From assembly GCF_902859945.1 (NCBI RefSeq), contig NZ_CADIKL010000001.1, positions 1 through 64,000 of the forward strand: a DNA stretch of 64,000 bases, read 5' to 3'. The notes beneath the pieces are model-generated. The model was given only the letters and a program-made list of their open reading frames with translations, ran no database searches and was not told the DNA's origin. Positions 23,778-33,060 of this stretch are shown in pieces (positions within the stretch are counted from its first letter, which is position 1; the number at the start of each line of letters is the position of its first letter). This DNA comes from Paraburkholderia caffeinitolerans. GTDB lineage: Bacteria > Pseudomonadota > Gammaproteobacteria > Burkholderiales > Burkholderiaceae. A program made the position numbers and the translations under genes.

Positions 23778-24454
23778 TGCATCATTTCGACTGGAGCGGT
23801 ATTCCGGGCGCGCTGCCTACGTTATGGACCGGCGCCATCGTCACCTTCAAGATCACGGTTTGCGCGATCGTCGTGGGGATTGTGTGGGGCACGCTGATCG
23901 CGCTGATGCGCTTGTCCGGCGTGAAGCTGCTCGCCTGGTTCGCTCAGGGCTACGTCACGGTGTTCCGCTCGATTCCGCTCGTGATGGTCCTGCTGTGGTT
24001 CTTCCTGATCGTGCCGCAGTTGCTGCAGAATCTGCTCGGCCTCTCGCCCGATATCGACATTCGCCTGGCTTCCGCGATGATCGCGTTCTCGCTGTTCGAG
24101 GCCGCGTATTATTCGGAGATCATTCGCGCCGGTATTCAGGCGGTGCCGCGCGGGCAGGTGAATGCCTCGTTCGCGCTCGGCATGCGCTACGGCCAGGCGA
24201 TGCACTACGTGGTGCTGCCGCAGGCGTTCCGCGCGATGGTGCCGCTGCTGCTCACGCAGGCCATCGTGCTGTTTCAGGACACCTCGCTGGTGTACGTGAT
24301 CAGCCTCGCCGACTTCTTCCGAACCGCGACCAATATCGGCGATCGTGACGGAACGATGGTCGAGATGGTACTGTTCGCGGGCGCATGCTATTTCGTGATC
24401 TGCGTGATCGCGTCGACCCTTGTGAAAGGTCTTCAGAAAAAGGTCGCAAGATGA
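23777..24454 (+). CDS. gltK: Glutamate/aspartate ABC transporter permease
   Basis: The partner of GltJ, 225 residues, with the EAA loop [19 protein letters not shown] near 112-130 and about five membrane segments. Two starts are possible, GTG at 23774 and ATG at 23777. The ATG is better spaced (six bases) from GGAGG at 23766-23770. The ATGA overlap with gltL shows tight coupling. Confidence 0.94.
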   Translation: MHHFDWSGIPGALPTLWTGAIVTFKITVCAIVVGIVWGTLIALMRLSGVKLLAWFAQGYVTVFRSIPLVMVLLWFFLIVPQLLQNLLGLSPDIDIRLASAMIAFSLFEAAYYSEIIRAGIQAVPRGQVNASFALGMRYGQAMHYVVLPQAFRAMVPLLLTQAIVLFQDTSLVYVISLADFFRTATNIGDRDGTMVEMVLFAGACYFVICVIASTLVKGLQKKVAR

Positions 24455-25176
24455 TTTCAATTAAGAACGTTTCGAAGTGGTACGGCCCGTTCCAGGTGCT
24501 GACCGACTGCACGACGGAAGTGAAGAAGGGCGAGGTGGTGGTGGTGTGCGGGCCGTCGGGCTCGGGCAAATCCACGCTCATCAAGACCGTCAACGGGCTC
24601 GAGCCGTTCCAGCAGGGCGAGATCCTCGTGAACGGCCAGTCGGTGGGTGACAAGCGCACCAATCTCTCGAAGCTGCGCGCGAAAGTGGGCATGGTGTTCC
24701 AGCACTTCGAGTTGTTCCCGCACCTGTCGATTACCGAGAACCTCACGCTCGCGCAGATCAAGGTGCTCGGCCGCGGCAAGGACGAGGCGATGCAGAAGGG
24801 CCTGAAGCTGCTCGACCGCGTGGGCCTGCGCGCGCATGCGGATAAATACCCGGGCCAGCTTTCGGGCGGTCAGCAGCAGCGCGTGGCGATCGCGCGCGCG
24901 CTGTCGATGGACCCCATCGCGATGCTGTTCGACGAGCCCACCTCGGCGCTCGACCCCGAGATGATCAACGAGGTGCTCGACGTGATGGTCGAGCTCGCGC
25001 AGGAAGGCATGACCATGATGTGCGTGACGCACGAAATGGGCTTCGCCAAGAAGGTCGCGCACCGCGTGATCTTCATGGACAAGGGGCTCATCGTTGAGGA
25101 CGACCGCAAGGAAGACTTCTTCGCGAATCCGAAATCGGATCGCGCGAAGGACTTTCTCGCGAAGATCCTGCACTGA
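24451..25176 (+). CDS. gltL: Glutamate/aspartate ABC transporter ATP-binding protein
   Basis: A 241-residue ABC ATPase that drives GltIJK. Walker [10 protein letters not shown] is near residues 34-42, the signature [15 protein letters not shown] near 134-148 and Walker [13 protein letters not shown] near 154-165. The H-loop falls in VTHEMGF near 191. Its ATG overlaps the gltK stop as ATGA. A bidirectional terminator follows. Confidence 0.96.
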   Translation: MISIKNVSKWYGPFQVLTDCTTEVKKGEVVVVCGPSGSGKSTLIKTVNGLEPFQQGEILVNGQSVGDKRTNLSKLRAKVGMVFQHFELFPHLSITENLTLAQIKVLGRGKDEAMQKGLKLLDRVGLRAHADKYPGQLSGGQQQRVAIARALSMDPIAMLFDEPTSALDPEMINEVLDVMVELAQEGMTMMCVTHEMGFAKKVAHRVIFMDKGLIVEDDRKEDFFANPKSDRAKDFLAKILH

Positions 25177-25198
25177 GCGTTTCGCGCCGCGAGGCATA

Positions 25199-25237
25199 AA
25201 AAAACCGCGCGGGCCTTCGGGCCTTGCGCGGTTTTTT
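25199..25237. terminator. Bidirectional terminator after gltL
   Basis: A6-CCGCGC-GGGCC-TTCG-GGCC-TT-GCGCGG-T6: a stem with one small asymmetry and a TTCG loop, flanked by A and T runs. It serves gltL (plus) and the convergent amidotransferase gene (minus). Confidence 0.92.
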
Positions 25238-25261
25238 CGTTCGGGCGTTAGCGCTGCGTCG

Positions 25262-26173
25262 TCATTCGCCCCAGGTCTGCAAGGCCGCGGCGGCTTGCGG
25301 ATCCACCGCACCCAGCGGGGCGGCCACGCGCGATGCGCTCGCCGAGGCGTCCATCGACGGATTCTTGAGCTTGTCGAGTACCTTTTGCGGTACCGGTACG
25401 CTCCTGCGCGCGACGACATCGCCGTGCTGGAACATCAGCAGGTCGCCGGGGGCGAAGCGCGTCCAGACTTCGTTGTCGGTGAGCGGCGCGGTGGCGATTA
25501 CCGACACGCGGTCTTCAGGCGTGGTGTATTTCGCGAAGTCGATCGAGACATCGGCGTCGACCAGATGCGCGGTGGAAAACGGCCAGCTGCGCACGAGGTA
25601 GTACAGATGCGTCGAGCAATGCGCGAACAGCGCCTGGCCGTTCGACAGCAGGAAGTTGAACACGCCGAACTGGGTAATCTCGCGCGTGAGCGATTCCAGT
25701 GTCGCGAACAGTTCGTCGAGCGGCGGCTGAGATCCTGGAAACGCCTTGCGCAGACCTTCCAGCAGCGTGCAGAAAGCCCGCTCGCTATCGGTGGTGCCGA
25801 CCGGCTGATAGACGCCCGTCATGACCGGATTGAAGTCCTGCAGGTCGCCGTTGTGCGCGAAGATCCAGTGGCGGCCCCAGAGCTCGCGCTGGAACGGATG
25901 GCTGTTCTCGAGCGACGTATGTCCCTGGGTGGCCTTGCGGATGTGTGCGATGGTGTTGCGCGACTTGATCGGGTAGCGCTTGACCATTTCGGCGATGGGC
26001 GAGCGCGCCGATGCCTCGTGATCGATGAACAGGCGGCAGGCCTTGTCCTCGAAGAACGCGATGCCCCAGCCGTCGGCATGGTGGTCGGTGGCGCCGCCGC
26101 GCGCCGCGAATCCTGTGAAGGAGAACGTGACGTCCGTTGGCGCGGCGCAGTTCATTCCGAGAAGTTGGCACAT
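25262..26173 (-). CDS. Class II glutamine amidotransferase, YafJ-like
   Basis: The 303-residue product begins MCQLLGMNCA, exposing the N-terminal cysteine nucleophile of class II (Ntn) amidotransferases after Met removal. Family features are HHADGWGIAFFED (about 31-43), the AHIRKATQG motif (about 76-84) and the oxyanion-region FAHNGDLQDF (about 104-113). YafJ-like enzymes have a glutaminase fold without a fused synthetase, and the acceptor reaction is not established. It converges on gltL and is divergent from pyrC. Confidence 0.88.
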   Translation of the reverse strand: MCQLLGMNCAAPTDVTFSFTGFAARGGATDHHADGWGIAFFEDKACRLFIDHEASARSPIAEMVKRYPIKSRNTIAHIRKATQGHTSLENSHPFQRELWGRHWIFAHNGDLQDFNPVMTGVYQPVGTTDSERAFCTLLEGLRKAFPGSQPPLDELFATLESLTREITQFGVFNFLLSNGQALFAHCSTHLYYLVRSWPFSTAHLVDADVSIDFAKYTTPEDRVSVIATAPLTDNEVWTRFAPGDLLMFQHGDVVARRSVPVPQKVLDKLKNPSMDASASASRVAAPLGAVDPQAAAALQTWGE

Positions 26174-26505
26174 GATGCTTATGGTACGTACGTAACGCAG
26201 GTACGGGGTGCGGGAGCGCTCGCGTGCTCCCCGTGAAGGGCGACCCGGTACAATGATGATTTTCCAAGCATATCACCGGGCTGCGGCGCGCCAATACGAA
26301 TATTTGTCGGATGCATTCCCGGCGCTCGCGTAAGCGCGCCGGCGCGGCATCCGCGCGTGATGGCCGCGTGCAGTTTGCCGTGCGGACTGTCGTGTGCGCG
26401 CGACGGCGCGCCTGGCGTCCAACGCTTCGCCGCGTTGCAGCCCCGTGTCTTGCACCCTGATTTCGCAGTCCGATCATCAGTGGCGCACCGCGCCTCACAC
26501 TAGCC
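26174..26505 (+). other. Intergenic region upstream of pyrC
   Basis: About 330 bases between divergent genes. TACAAT at 26249-26254 could be the -10 element of a pyrC promoter with a long leader, but no good -35 sits 17 bases upstream. GTACGTAC near 26185 is a small palindrome. I see no credible small gene; the GC-rich stretch 26330-26430 holds only shadow frames. Confidence 0.4.
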
Positions 26506-27561
26506 ATGAACGCTCCTACACCCACGACTCTTACGCTCGCCCGCCCCGACGACTGGCACCTGCACGTGCGCGACGGCGCGATGCTTGCAGCGGTGCTGCC
26601 GCATACGGCGCGCCAGTTCGGCCGCGCGATCATCATGCCGAACCTGAAGCCCCCGGTCACGACGACCGCGCAGGCGGCGGCCTACCGCGAGCGCATTCTC
26701 GCGGCGCTGCCCGCGGGCGCGAAGTTCGAGCCGCTGATGACGCTCTATCTGACCGACAACACCCCGCCCGAGGAAATCCGCCTCGCGAAGGCGAGCGGCT
26801 TCGTGCATGGCGTGAAGCTGTACCCGGCGGGCGCGACCACCAATTCGGATGCCGGCGTGACCGACATCCGCAAATGCGCGCCGACCCTCGAGGCGATGCA
26901 GGAAGTGGGCATGCCGCTGCTGGTGCACGGTGAAGTGACGAGCGCCGACATCGATCTGTTCGACCGCGAGAAGGTTTTCATCGACCGCGTGATGACGCCG
27001 CTGCGCCGCGATTTTCCGGCGCTGAAGGTGGTGTTTGAGCACATCACGACCAAGGACGCCGTCGATTACATTCGCGCGGACCACGCCGCGCCTGGCCTGC
27101 TGGGCGCGACGATCACGGCTCACCATCTGCTGTACAACCGCAACGCGCTGTTCCAGGGCGGCATTCGTCCGCATTACTTCTGCCTGCCGGTGCTCAAGCG
27201 CGAGACGCATCGTGTGGCGCTCGTCGAGGCGGCCACCTCGGGCGACGCGCGCTTTTTCCTCGGCACCGATAGTGCGCCGCACCCGAAGGGTCTGAAGGAA
27301 CACGCGTGCGGTTGCGCAGGCTGCTATACGGCGCTGCACGCGCTCGAACTCTATGCCGAGGCGTTCGATAACGCTGGCGCGCTCGACAAGCTCGAGGGCT
27401 TTGCGAGCTTTTTCGGCGCTGACTTTTACGGCCTGCCGCGCAGCGCGGAAACCGTCACGCTGCGCCGCGAATCGTGGACGCTGCCTGCGGAAATCAGCGT
27501 CGGCGATGCGCCGGTCGTGCCGCTGCGCGGCGGCGAGACGATCGGCTGGAAGTTGATTTGA
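26506..27561 (+). CDS. pyrC: Dihydroorotase (class II)
   Basis: PyrC cyclises carbamoyl aspartate to dihydroorotate, the third pyrimidine step. The 351-residue zinc enzyme shows the metal-binding DWHLHVRDG (about 16-24), the carboxylated-lysine region [18 protein letters not shown] (about 101-118) and VHGEV (near 143). [11 protein letters not shown] (about 182) and [10 protein letters not shown] (about 254-263) also match. Length and motifs match E. coli PyrC-type rather than the larger class I enzymes. The next gene overlaps its stop codon. Confidence 0.96.
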   Translation: MNAPTPTTLTLARPDDWHLHVRDGAMLAAVLPHTARQFGRAIIMPNLKPPVTTTAQAAAYRERILAALPAGAKFEPLMTLYLTDNTPPEEIRLAKASGFVHGVKLYPAGATTNSDAGVTDIRKCAPTLEAMQEVGMPLLVHGEVTSADIDLFDREKVFIDRVMTPLRRDFPALKVVFEHITTKDAVDYIRADHAAPGLLGATITAHHLLYNRNALFQGGIRPHYFCLPVLKRETHRVALVEAATSGDARFFLGTDSAPHPKGLKEHACGCAGCYTALHALELYAEAFDNAGALDKLEGFASFFGADFYGLPRSAETVTLRRESWTLPAEISVGDAPVVPLRGGETIGWKLI

Positions 27562-28472
27562 GCGTAGCGACGCCCGGCGTAGCGACGCCCGGCGTGGCGA
27601 TGCCGGGCGCAGCGCGCCGGACTTTGCCCGAGGGGAGTTTCGCCGACATCGACTGGGCGCGTCCGTGGTTCGCCCAGCACGAGGCGCGCGGCCGGCGCTG
27701 GCAGCAGGCCGCGCTGGCGGGCTATCCGCGCTATCTCGATGAGCTGAACGCCGATGCGCGCGCCGCGCAACAGTTCACGGGCCGCGGCCAGCCGCTCGCC
27801 TTCATCGCGCAGGACGATCTGCCCGAGGGCGCCGCCTACGAGGCCCACATTGCCGCAACGGGTTGCGTGCCTACGCGCCACAATCTCCACGACTTCTTCA
27901 ACGCGCTAGCCTGGTTTGCGTTCCCGCGCATCAAAGCGGCGCTCAATGCGCGCCAGGCGGCGGCGATCGACGTGCTGGGCGTGGGGCCCACGCGCGGCGG
28001 CGTGCGCGACGCGCTGACGTTGTTCGACGAGAACGCGGTGCTGTTCGCGAGCGCCGATCCCGCGCTCACGCAGGCGTTGCGCGGCTTCGACTGGCGTGCG
28101 TTGTTCGTCGACGGGCACGTTGCATGGGAAACGGCAGAGGCCATGACCACCGGGGCACACGCTCCACCGCGCTGCGAAGTCCACGTATTCGGTCATGCGT
28201 TGCTGGAGAAGCTGATCGTGCCCTATGCGGCGTGCACGGCGCACGCCTGGGTGATCGACGTTCCGCCGGCGTACTTCGCGTGGCCGCGCGCGCAGCGGAA
28301 CGCGTATCTGGACGAAACGGTGAGCGTGACGCTCGCCGCCGATACGCATCTGAACGGGCGCAGCTTCTCGCCGCTGCCGGTGCTGGGCATTCCCGGCTGG
28401 TGGGCGCCGAACGAAGACCCGTCGTTCTACGACGACACTACCGTCTTTCGCCCGGGCCGGCGCGCACGCTGA
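27558..28472 (+). CDS. DUF3025 family protein of unknown function
   Basis: The 304-residue product belongs to DUF3025, recognised by [19 protein letters not shown] near residue 110 and the late [20 protein letters not shown] near 273-292. The start is uncertain: a TTG at 27558 would overlap the pyrC stop as TTGA, giving coupled translation, and an ATG at 27600 would remove a short VATPG repeat. No strong ribosome site marks either. DUF3025 has no known activity. The tight linkage to pyrC is common in Burkholderia and may reflect cotranscription only. Confidence 0.75.
   Translation: MSVATPGVATPGVAMPGAARRTLPEGSFADIDWARPWFAQHEARGRRWQQAALAGYPRYLDELNADARAAQQFTGRGQPLAFIAQDDLPEGAAYEAHIAATGCVPTRHNLHDFFNALAWFAFPRIKAALNARQAAAIDVLGVGPTRGGVRDALTLFDENAVLFASADPALTQALRGFDWRALFVDGHVAWETAEAMTTGAHAPPRCEVHVFGHALLEKLIVPYAACTAHAWVIDVPPAYFAWPRAQRNAYLDETVSVTLAADTHLNGRSFSPLPVLGIPGWWAPNEDPSFYDDTTVFRPGRRAR
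27564..27608 (+). repeat. Three tandem 15-bp repeats at the DUF3025 gene start
   Basis: GTAGCGACGCCCGGC occurs twice in a row (27564-27578 and 27579-27593), followed by a diverged third copy (27594-27608). In frame they encode [15 protein letters not shown]. They sit exactly at the ambiguous translation start. Confidence 0.85.
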
Positions 28473-28539
28473 GCGCCTCACGTCAGACGCCCGGCGCGTT
28501 CAGCGCGATGGGCCCACCCGTGCTAATATCGCGCCTCGC

Positions 28540-28949
<410 letters not shown>

Positions 28950-28964
28950 CTGCTTCATTCATGC

Positions 28965-29006
28965 AAAAAGCCGGCGCGGTTCATCGAAGAACCGCGCCGG
29001 CTTTTT
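28965..29006. terminator. Bidirectional terminator between rnpB and the OsmC-like gene
   Basis: The 13-bp stem GCCGGCGCGGTTC/GAACCGCGCCGGC with loop ATCGAA is flanked by A5 and T5. It can end both rnpB and the convergent gene. Confidence 0.93.
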
Positions 29007-29034
29007 CTTTTGCCGCCGATTTTTGCCGCAGATC

Positions 29035-29457
29035 TTAGGCTGCGACGATCTCGAACGAGTGCGTGATTTCGGCCGTCTTGCCGATCATGATCGACGCCGA
29101 GCAGTACTTGTCGTGCGAAAGATTGATCGCGCGCTCGACGGTGGCCGGGTTCAGGTTCTTGCCGGTCACGATGAAGTGGAAATGGATCTTCGTGAAGACC
29201 TTGGGGTCTTCGCTCGCGCGCTCGGCCTTCAGCGTCACGTTGCAGCCGGTAACTTCCTGGCGGCTCTTCTTCAGAATCAGGACCACGTCGTAGGCCGTGC
29301 AGCCGCCCGTGCCGAGCAGCACCATTTCCATCGGGCGCGGCGCGAGATTGTGGCCGCCGCCTTCCGGCGCGCCGTCCATGTTGACGAGATGGCCGCTACC
29401 CGTTTCGGCTGCGAACGCCATGCCATCCTGACCCATCCAGCTTACTTTGCATTCCAT
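29035..29457 (-). CDS. OsmC-family protein, YhfA-like
   Basis: The 140-residue product has the OsmC/Ohr fold. Two conserved cysteines, in GTGGCTAYD (about residue 52) and DKYCSASIM (about residue 117), could form a thiol peroxidase pair that reduces organic peroxides, as in OsmC and Ohr. YhfA-like members are not well characterised, so the substrate is unknown. I chose the ATG at 29457 (MECKVSWMG...), which has AGGGG upstream, rather than 29496. Confidence 0.85.
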   Translation of the reverse strand: MECKVSWMGQDGMAFAAETGSGHLVNMDGAPEGGGHNLAPRPMEMVLLGTGGCTAYDVVLILKKSRQEVTGCNVTLKAERASEDPKVFTKIHFHFIVTGKNLNPATVERAINLSHDKYCSASIMIGKTAEITHSFEIVAA

Positions 29458-29749
29458 GCGTTTGCCCCTGCGCAAAATTCTCGATTCAGCCGGCATTGTA
29501 GCCCGGCCCTACTGGTATGTCCGGGAGGACGGGGCACATGAGAGTCATCCACCCTGCTTGAATGTTGCGGTGCGACATCTTAGAAACAAGTCAGATTTCC
29601 CTCGTGCAATTAGGGGTTTTGCTCTAGTCGATGCATGCCGTTCGTGGCGAGGGAATTTGTAGGTGATTGATTTATATGGATAATGTGAAATTTTGTGTGC
29701 CGCATTTTCGTTTTACATTATGGTTTGTGTTTTCATGATGCAAATTCTC

Positions 29750-29778
29750 TTGCGCCGCACAAGGCCGATCCGTATAAT
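29750..29778 (+). promoter_or_regulatory. Promoter of the small RNA candidate
   Basis: TTGCGC (29750-29755), a 17-base spacer, and a perfect TATAAT (29773-29778). Initiation is expected near 29785. It is one of the best-matching sigma-70 promoters in the window, and no open reading frame lies downstream before the terminator. Confidence 0.75.
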
Positions 29779-29784
29779 TTGTCT

Positions 29785-29879
29785 CGTTGGTTGTCGTGCT
29801 TCACGACACCTCAGCATGTCTCCTCCACCCTCCTCCAAAGAGTGGATTAAGCCCGAACAACGCGTTCGGGCTTTTTTTA
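29785..29879 (+). ncRNA. Candidate double-hairpin small RNA with two anti-Shine-Dalgarno boxes
   Basis: A transcript of about 95 bases is bounded by a consensus promoter and an intrinsic terminator. Hairpin 1 (29789-29810) pairs TGTCGTG with CACGACA over the loop CTT, extended by GG/CC. A C/U-rich single-stranded linker follows, with CTCCTCC at 29820-29826 and again at 29830-29836, each complementary to GGAGGAG. Hairpin 2 (29850-29872) is the terminator stem AGCCCGAAC/GTTCGGGCT with a following T run. The layout resembles the C/U-rich 'cuckoo' double-hairpin RNAs reported in alphaproteobacteria and, as I recall, in Burkholderia cenocepacia. It would be expected to pair with ribosome sites of target mRNAs. 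Confidence 0.7.
29850..29879 (+). terminator. Terminator of the small RNA candidate
   Basis: The 9-bp stem AGCCCGAAC/GTTCGGGCT with loop AACGC is followed by TTTTTT. No protein gene ends here, which is the main reason to infer a non-coding transcript. Confidence 0.92.
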
Positions 29880-30008
29880 TTTCTCGCGGCCCAGCGAGCC
29901 GTTACGGGGCTTTGCAGCCAATCGCTGTGCTGTGCGGGCAAATTGATGACGAAAAGCGCGCAAATCGCTGCATGACGGTGGACCGCGTCCGCGCCTGAAG
30001 TCAAAAAC

Positions 30009-30038
30009 TTGGCTCCAACGAATTTTTTCCTTTATAAT
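30009..30038 (+). promoter_or_regulatory. Promoter of rplM-rpsI
   Basis: TTGGCT (30009-30014) and TATAAT (30033-30038) are spaced 18 bases apart. Transcription would begin near 30045, giving a leader of about 135 bases. The leader contains CGGGTTTCCCGC twice (30041-30052 and 30072-30083) and can form several GC hairpins. In E. coli L13 represses its own operon through the leader; whether that holds here is not shown. Confidence 0.7.
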
Positions 30039-30179
30039 CGCGGGTTTCCCGCACTCGTGTCCGCGGGAGAACGGGTTTCCCGCAAGGAAGCCCGACCAGG
30101 GAGAGCCTGCGCCGACGCCAACGAGCGTCACTACACAAGCAGGACCGAATCAGGGCACAGCATATTTTTTGGATCGATC

Positions 30180-30608
30180 ATGAAGACTTTTTCCGCCAAG
30201 GCACATGAAGTGCAGCGCGAATGGTACGTGATTGACGCGACGGATAAGGTTCTCGGCCGTGTCGCCAGCGAAGTGGCACGCCGTCTTCGCGGCAAACACA
30301 AGCCTGAGTTCACCCCGCACGTCGACACTGGTGATTTCATCATCATTATCAACGCCGGCAAGCTGAAGGTCACGGGCAACAAGACCACCGACAAGAAGTA
30401 CTACCGTCACTCGGGCTACCCGGGCGGTATCTACGAAACCACGTTCGGCAAGATGCAAGAGCGCTTCCCGGGCCGTGCGCTCGAGAAGGCCGTTAAGGGC
30501 ATGCTGCCCAAGGGCCCGCTCGGCTACGCGATGATCAAGAAGCTGAAGGTCTACGCAGACGCAACGCACCCGCACTCGGCACAACAGCCGAAAGCGCTCG
30601 AGATCTAA
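30180..30608 (+). CDS. rplM: 50S ribosomal protein L13
   Basis: A 142-residue early-assembly protein of the large ribosomal subunit. It starts [20 protein letters not shown] and contains the family stretch [15 protein letters not shown] (about 77-91) and [20 protein letters not shown] (about 97-116). I chose the ATG at 30180 because it gives the standard N-terminus; the open frame continues upstream through the leader. rpsI follows after 11 bases in the conserved two-gene operon. Confidence 0.97.
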   Translation: MKTFSAKAHEVQREWYVIDATDKVLGRVASEVARRLRGKHKPEFTPHVDTGDFIIIINAGKLKVTGNKTTDKKYYRHSGYPGGIYETTFGKMQERFPGRALEKAVKGMLPKGPLGYAMIKKLKVYADATHPHSAQQPKALEI

Positions 30609-30619
30609 GGGGAGCCCAC

Positions 30620-31012
30620 ATGATCGGTAACTGGAATTACGGTACGGGCCGCCGCAAGAGCGCCGTCGCTCGTGTCTTCATCAAGTCGGGCAAGGGCGAC
30701 ATCATCGTCAATGGCAAGCCCATCGCCGACTACTTCTCGCGCGAAACGTCGCTCATGATCGTGCGTCAGCCGCTGGAACTCACGAACCACGCCACGACGT
30801 TCGACATCAAGGTGAACGTGAACGGCGGCGGCGAAACCGGCCAGGCCGGCGCAGTTCGCCACGGCATCACGCGCGCGCTGATGGACTACGACGCAACGCT
30901 CAAGCCGGCACTGTCGCAAGCTGGCTTTGTGACCCGCGATGCACGTGAAGTGGAACGTAAGAAGGTCGGTTTCCACAAGGCACGTCGCCGCAAGCAGTTC
31001 TCGAAGCGTTAA
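30620..31012 (+). CDS. rpsI: 30S ribosomal protein S9
   Basis: 130 residues with the usual N-terminal [12 protein letters not shown] (about 9-20) and the basic C-terminal tail ending RRRKQFSKR, which reaches the P-site tRNA in the small subunit. A ribosome site (AAGGGGAG) precedes the ATG. It is cotranscribed with rplM, and a terminator follows. Confidence 0.97.
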   Translation: MIGNWNYGTGRRKSAVARVFIKSGKGDIIVNGKPIADYFSRETSLMIVRQPLELTNHATTFDIKVNVNGGGETGQAGAVRHGITRALMDYDATLKPALSQAGFVTRDAREVERKKVGFHKARRRKQFSKR

Positions 31013-31057
31013 TTTTGCGCTTCGGCGCGGTGCTCTTCACGGAGCGCTGCGCTGCTG

Positions 31058-31096
31058 CAAAAGCCGTCCGCGCTCATGCGCCGGGCGGCTTTTTCG
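31058..31096 (+). terminator. Terminator after rpsI
   Basis: The stem AAAAGCCGtCCG / CGGgCGGCTTTT around a CGCTCATGCGC loop is followed by a T run. One mismatch is present in the stem. Confidence 0.82.
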
Positions 31097-31138
31097 TTTG
31101 ATGGACACCCTATATGCGCGGCCGCAAAAAAGTGGCGA

Positions 31139-31190
31139 GAAACCCTTGATTTCGTGGGTTTCAGCACGAACTGCGGAAGAGCCCTACAAT
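31139..31190 (+). promoter_or_regulatory. erpA promoter region with inverted repeat
   Basis: GAAACCC-N10-GGGTTTC is a perfect 7-bp inverted repeat at 31139-31162, and TACAAT at 31185-31190 is a likely -10 element 31 bases before erpA. IscR controls erpA in E. coli, but this repeat does not fit the type 2 IscR pattern well, so the cognate factor is unknown. Confidence 0.4.
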
Positions 31191-31220
31191 AGCGGATAGA
31201 AGTTTTTTTGGAGAGTTCGA

Positions 31221-31586
31221 ATGAACGCTGTCACCGAGACCCCCGTGACTGAAATGCCCGCTCCCTTCGTCTTTACCGACGCAGCGGCTGACAAGGTCAA
31301 GCAACTGATCGACGAGGAAGGCAATCCGGAGCTGAAGCTGCGTGTGTTCGTGCAGGGCGGCGGCTGTTCGGGCTTCCAGTACGGATTCACGTTCGACGAA
31401 GCCGTCAACGAAGACGACACCGTGATGAACAAGAACGGCGTCCAGTTGCTGATCGACTCGATGAGCTACCAGTACCTCATCGGCGCCGAGATCGACTACA
31501 AGGACGATCTGAACGGCGCGCAGTTCGTCATCAAGAATCCGAACGCCTCGACCACTTGCGGTTGCGGCTCGTCGTTCTCGGTTTGA
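31221..31586 (+). CDS. erpA: Iron-sulfur cluster insertion protein
   Basis: ErpA is an A-type carrier that delivers [4Fe-4S] clusters to apo-enzymes such as those of isoprenoid synthesis. The 121-residue product has the three invariant cysteines in GGGCSGFQY (about 50) and TTCGCGSSF (about 113-115). Its N-terminal region, rich in Thr/Pro/Glu, is typical for Burkholderia. It has its own -10 box and a terminator, so it is probably monocistronic. Confidence 0.95.
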   Translation: MNAVTETPVTEMPAPFVFTDAAADKVKQLIDEEGNPELKLRVFVQGGGCSGFQYGFTFDEAVNEDDTVMNKNGVQLLIDSMSYQYLIGAEIDYKDDLNGAQFVIKNPNASTTCGCGSSFSV

Positions 31587-31605
31587 GCGGACACGTCAGG
31601 CAGTG

Positions 31606-31632
31606 AAAAACGGGGCATCAAGCCCCGTTTTT
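31606..31632. terminator. Bidirectional terminator between erpA and anmK
   Basis: The stem CGGGGC/GCCCCG with loop ATCAA is flanked by A5 and T5, lying between the convergent erpA and anmK genes. Confidence 0.92.
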
Positions 31633-31667
31633 CGTTTCACCGCCCGGATGTTCATTGCGTTGGCTTT

Positions 31668-32816
31668 TTATCTCGGATAAATCGCACCCAGCACGCGTTC
31701 GCCCGCCGCGCCCGTCACGGCCGGCAGATTGCCCGGCTCGCGCGCGACGCAGCGCATCGCGAGCCACGCGAAGGCGAGCGGCTCCACCTGCTGCGGCGGC
31801 ACGCCCAGCGCCTCGGTCGTCGTGACCGGCACGCCGGCTACGCCGCCGGTCTCCAGCGCCTTTTGCAGCGCGCCCATCAATGCCTTGTTGCGCGCACCGC
31901 CGCCGCACACATAAACGGCCCGGCAATCCCCCGCATGACGCTCGATTTCGCGCGCGACGCTCACCGCCGTGAGCGCGACGAGTGTGGCCTGCACGTCGGC
32001 CGGCGCGAGCGATTCGAAGCCCGTCAGTTTTTGATCGAGCCACTGCGCGTTGAAAAGATCGCGCCCCGTGCTCTTGGGCGGCTGCTGTTCGAAGAACGGT
32101 TCGTCGAGCAGCACGTTCAGCAGCGGCTGATGCAGCGTGCCGCTCGCCGCGAACTGGCCGTTGTCGTCGTAGGGCTTGCCCAGATGCCGCTCGGCCCACA
32201 GGTCGAGCAGCGCGTTGGCCGGCCCGCAGTCGAAGCCGCGCACCGCGCCTGTCGACGAGAGCACCGTGATGTTGCTGATGCCGCCGAGATTGCAGACCAC
32301 ACGTGTTTCGTCGAGCGAGCCGAACAATGTCGCGTGAAACGCCGGCACGAGCGGCGCGCCCTGGCCGCCCGAGGCGACGTCGCGGCTGCGGAAGTCGGCG
32401 ATCACGTCGATGTGCGCAAGCTCCGCGAGCAGCGCGGGATTCTGGATCTGCACCGTGAAGCCCTTTTCGGGCCGATGACGGACGGTCTGGCCGTGGGTGC
32501 CGATGGCGCGCACCTCGTCGGAGGTGAGATTGCCCGAGCGCAGCAGTTCGTGGCAGCAGACCGCATAGCGCGCCGCGAGCGCATTGCCCGCGAGCGCGGC
32601 ACGCACGATCTCGTTGTCGCCGGGCTGCTGGAGCGAAAAGAGCGCTTCGCGCAGGCCCTGCGCGAAGCCCACGAAGGCCTCGGCGAGCACCACCGGCCGC
32701 TTGCCATGCTCGAATCGCACGGCGATGCCGTCCACGCCGTCCATGCTGGTGCCGGACATCAGGCCGAAATACACGCCGTCGGCTGGGTATGCGCTGTCTT
32801 TGCGTGCGGGCGCCAC
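31668..32816 (-). CDS. anmK: Anhydro-N-acetylmuramic acid kinase
   Basis: AnmK phosphorylates and opens 1,6-anhydro-MurNAc during recycling of cell wall sugars. The 382-residue sugar kinase has the N-terminal phosphate loop [12 protein letters not shown] (about 18-29), [11 protein letters not shown] (about 105-115) and [11 protein letters not shown] (about 175-185). [13 protein letters not shown] (about 194) and [11 protein letters not shown] (about 305) also match. It ends at the terminator shared with erpA. Confidence 0.95.
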   Translation of the reverse strand: MAPARKDSAYPADGVYFGLMSGTSMDGVDGIAVRFEHGKRPVVLAEAFVGFAQGLREALFSLQQPGDNEIVRAALAGNALAARYAVCCHELLRSGNLTSDEVRAIGTHGQTVRHRPEKGFTVQIQNPALLAELAHIDVIADFRSRDVASGGQGAPLVPAFHATLFGSLDETRVVCNLGGISNITVLSSTGAVRGFDCGPANALLDLWAERHLGKPYDDNGQFAASGTLHQPLLNVLLDEPFFEQQPPKSTGRDLFNAQWLDQKLTGFESLAPADVQATLVALTAVSVAREIERHAGDCRAVYVCGGGARNKALMGALQKALETGGVAGVPVTTTEALGVPPQQVEPLAFAWLAMRCVAREPGNLPAVTGAAGERVLGAIYPR

Positions 32817-32979
32817 GTTGCTGCTCCTTTCATGAGTGCGTGGAAGGGGTTTTGACGGTGATTATCGGGGCAATGGCTATTGAGCGTAAGCCGGAGGGCT
32901 GAATTGAGCCGCACTCGCTTTTCATGGGGCGCTGTACCACCTTGATCAAGCCACAAGCATCTCGCGTATTACCCCCGTC

Positions 32980-33048
32980 ATGAGGCTATACGCTATACAT
33001 GGCAAAGGCGCCCATGCCGTGCTCGTCGACTATCACGACTGCCACTGA
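32980..33048 (+). pseudogene. Possible C-terminal remnant of a higB toxin gene
   Basis: The last codons before TGA at 33046 encode HAVLVDYHDCH. HigB/RelE-family toxins commonly end in a strand of the form VDY.DYH, and in higBA modules the toxin gene lies directly before higA, as here (13 bases apart). Upstream of about 32980 the same frame no longer resembles a toxin. I infer that most of higB was deleted. The match is short, so chance similarity cannot be excluded. Confidence 0.5.
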
Positions 33049-33060
33049 GGTTTATCGAAC

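Larger units (their letters stand above)
29458..30179 (+). other. Intergenic region with small RNA candidate and rplM leader
   Basis: No protein gene is credible in these 720 bases. Between about 29570 and 29780 the DNA is relatively AT-rich. A promoter, a double-hairpin transcript and a terminator occupy 29750-29879 and are listed separately. The rplM promoter and leader fill 30009-30179. The stretch 29880-30000 shows nothing recognisable. Confidence 0.7.
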
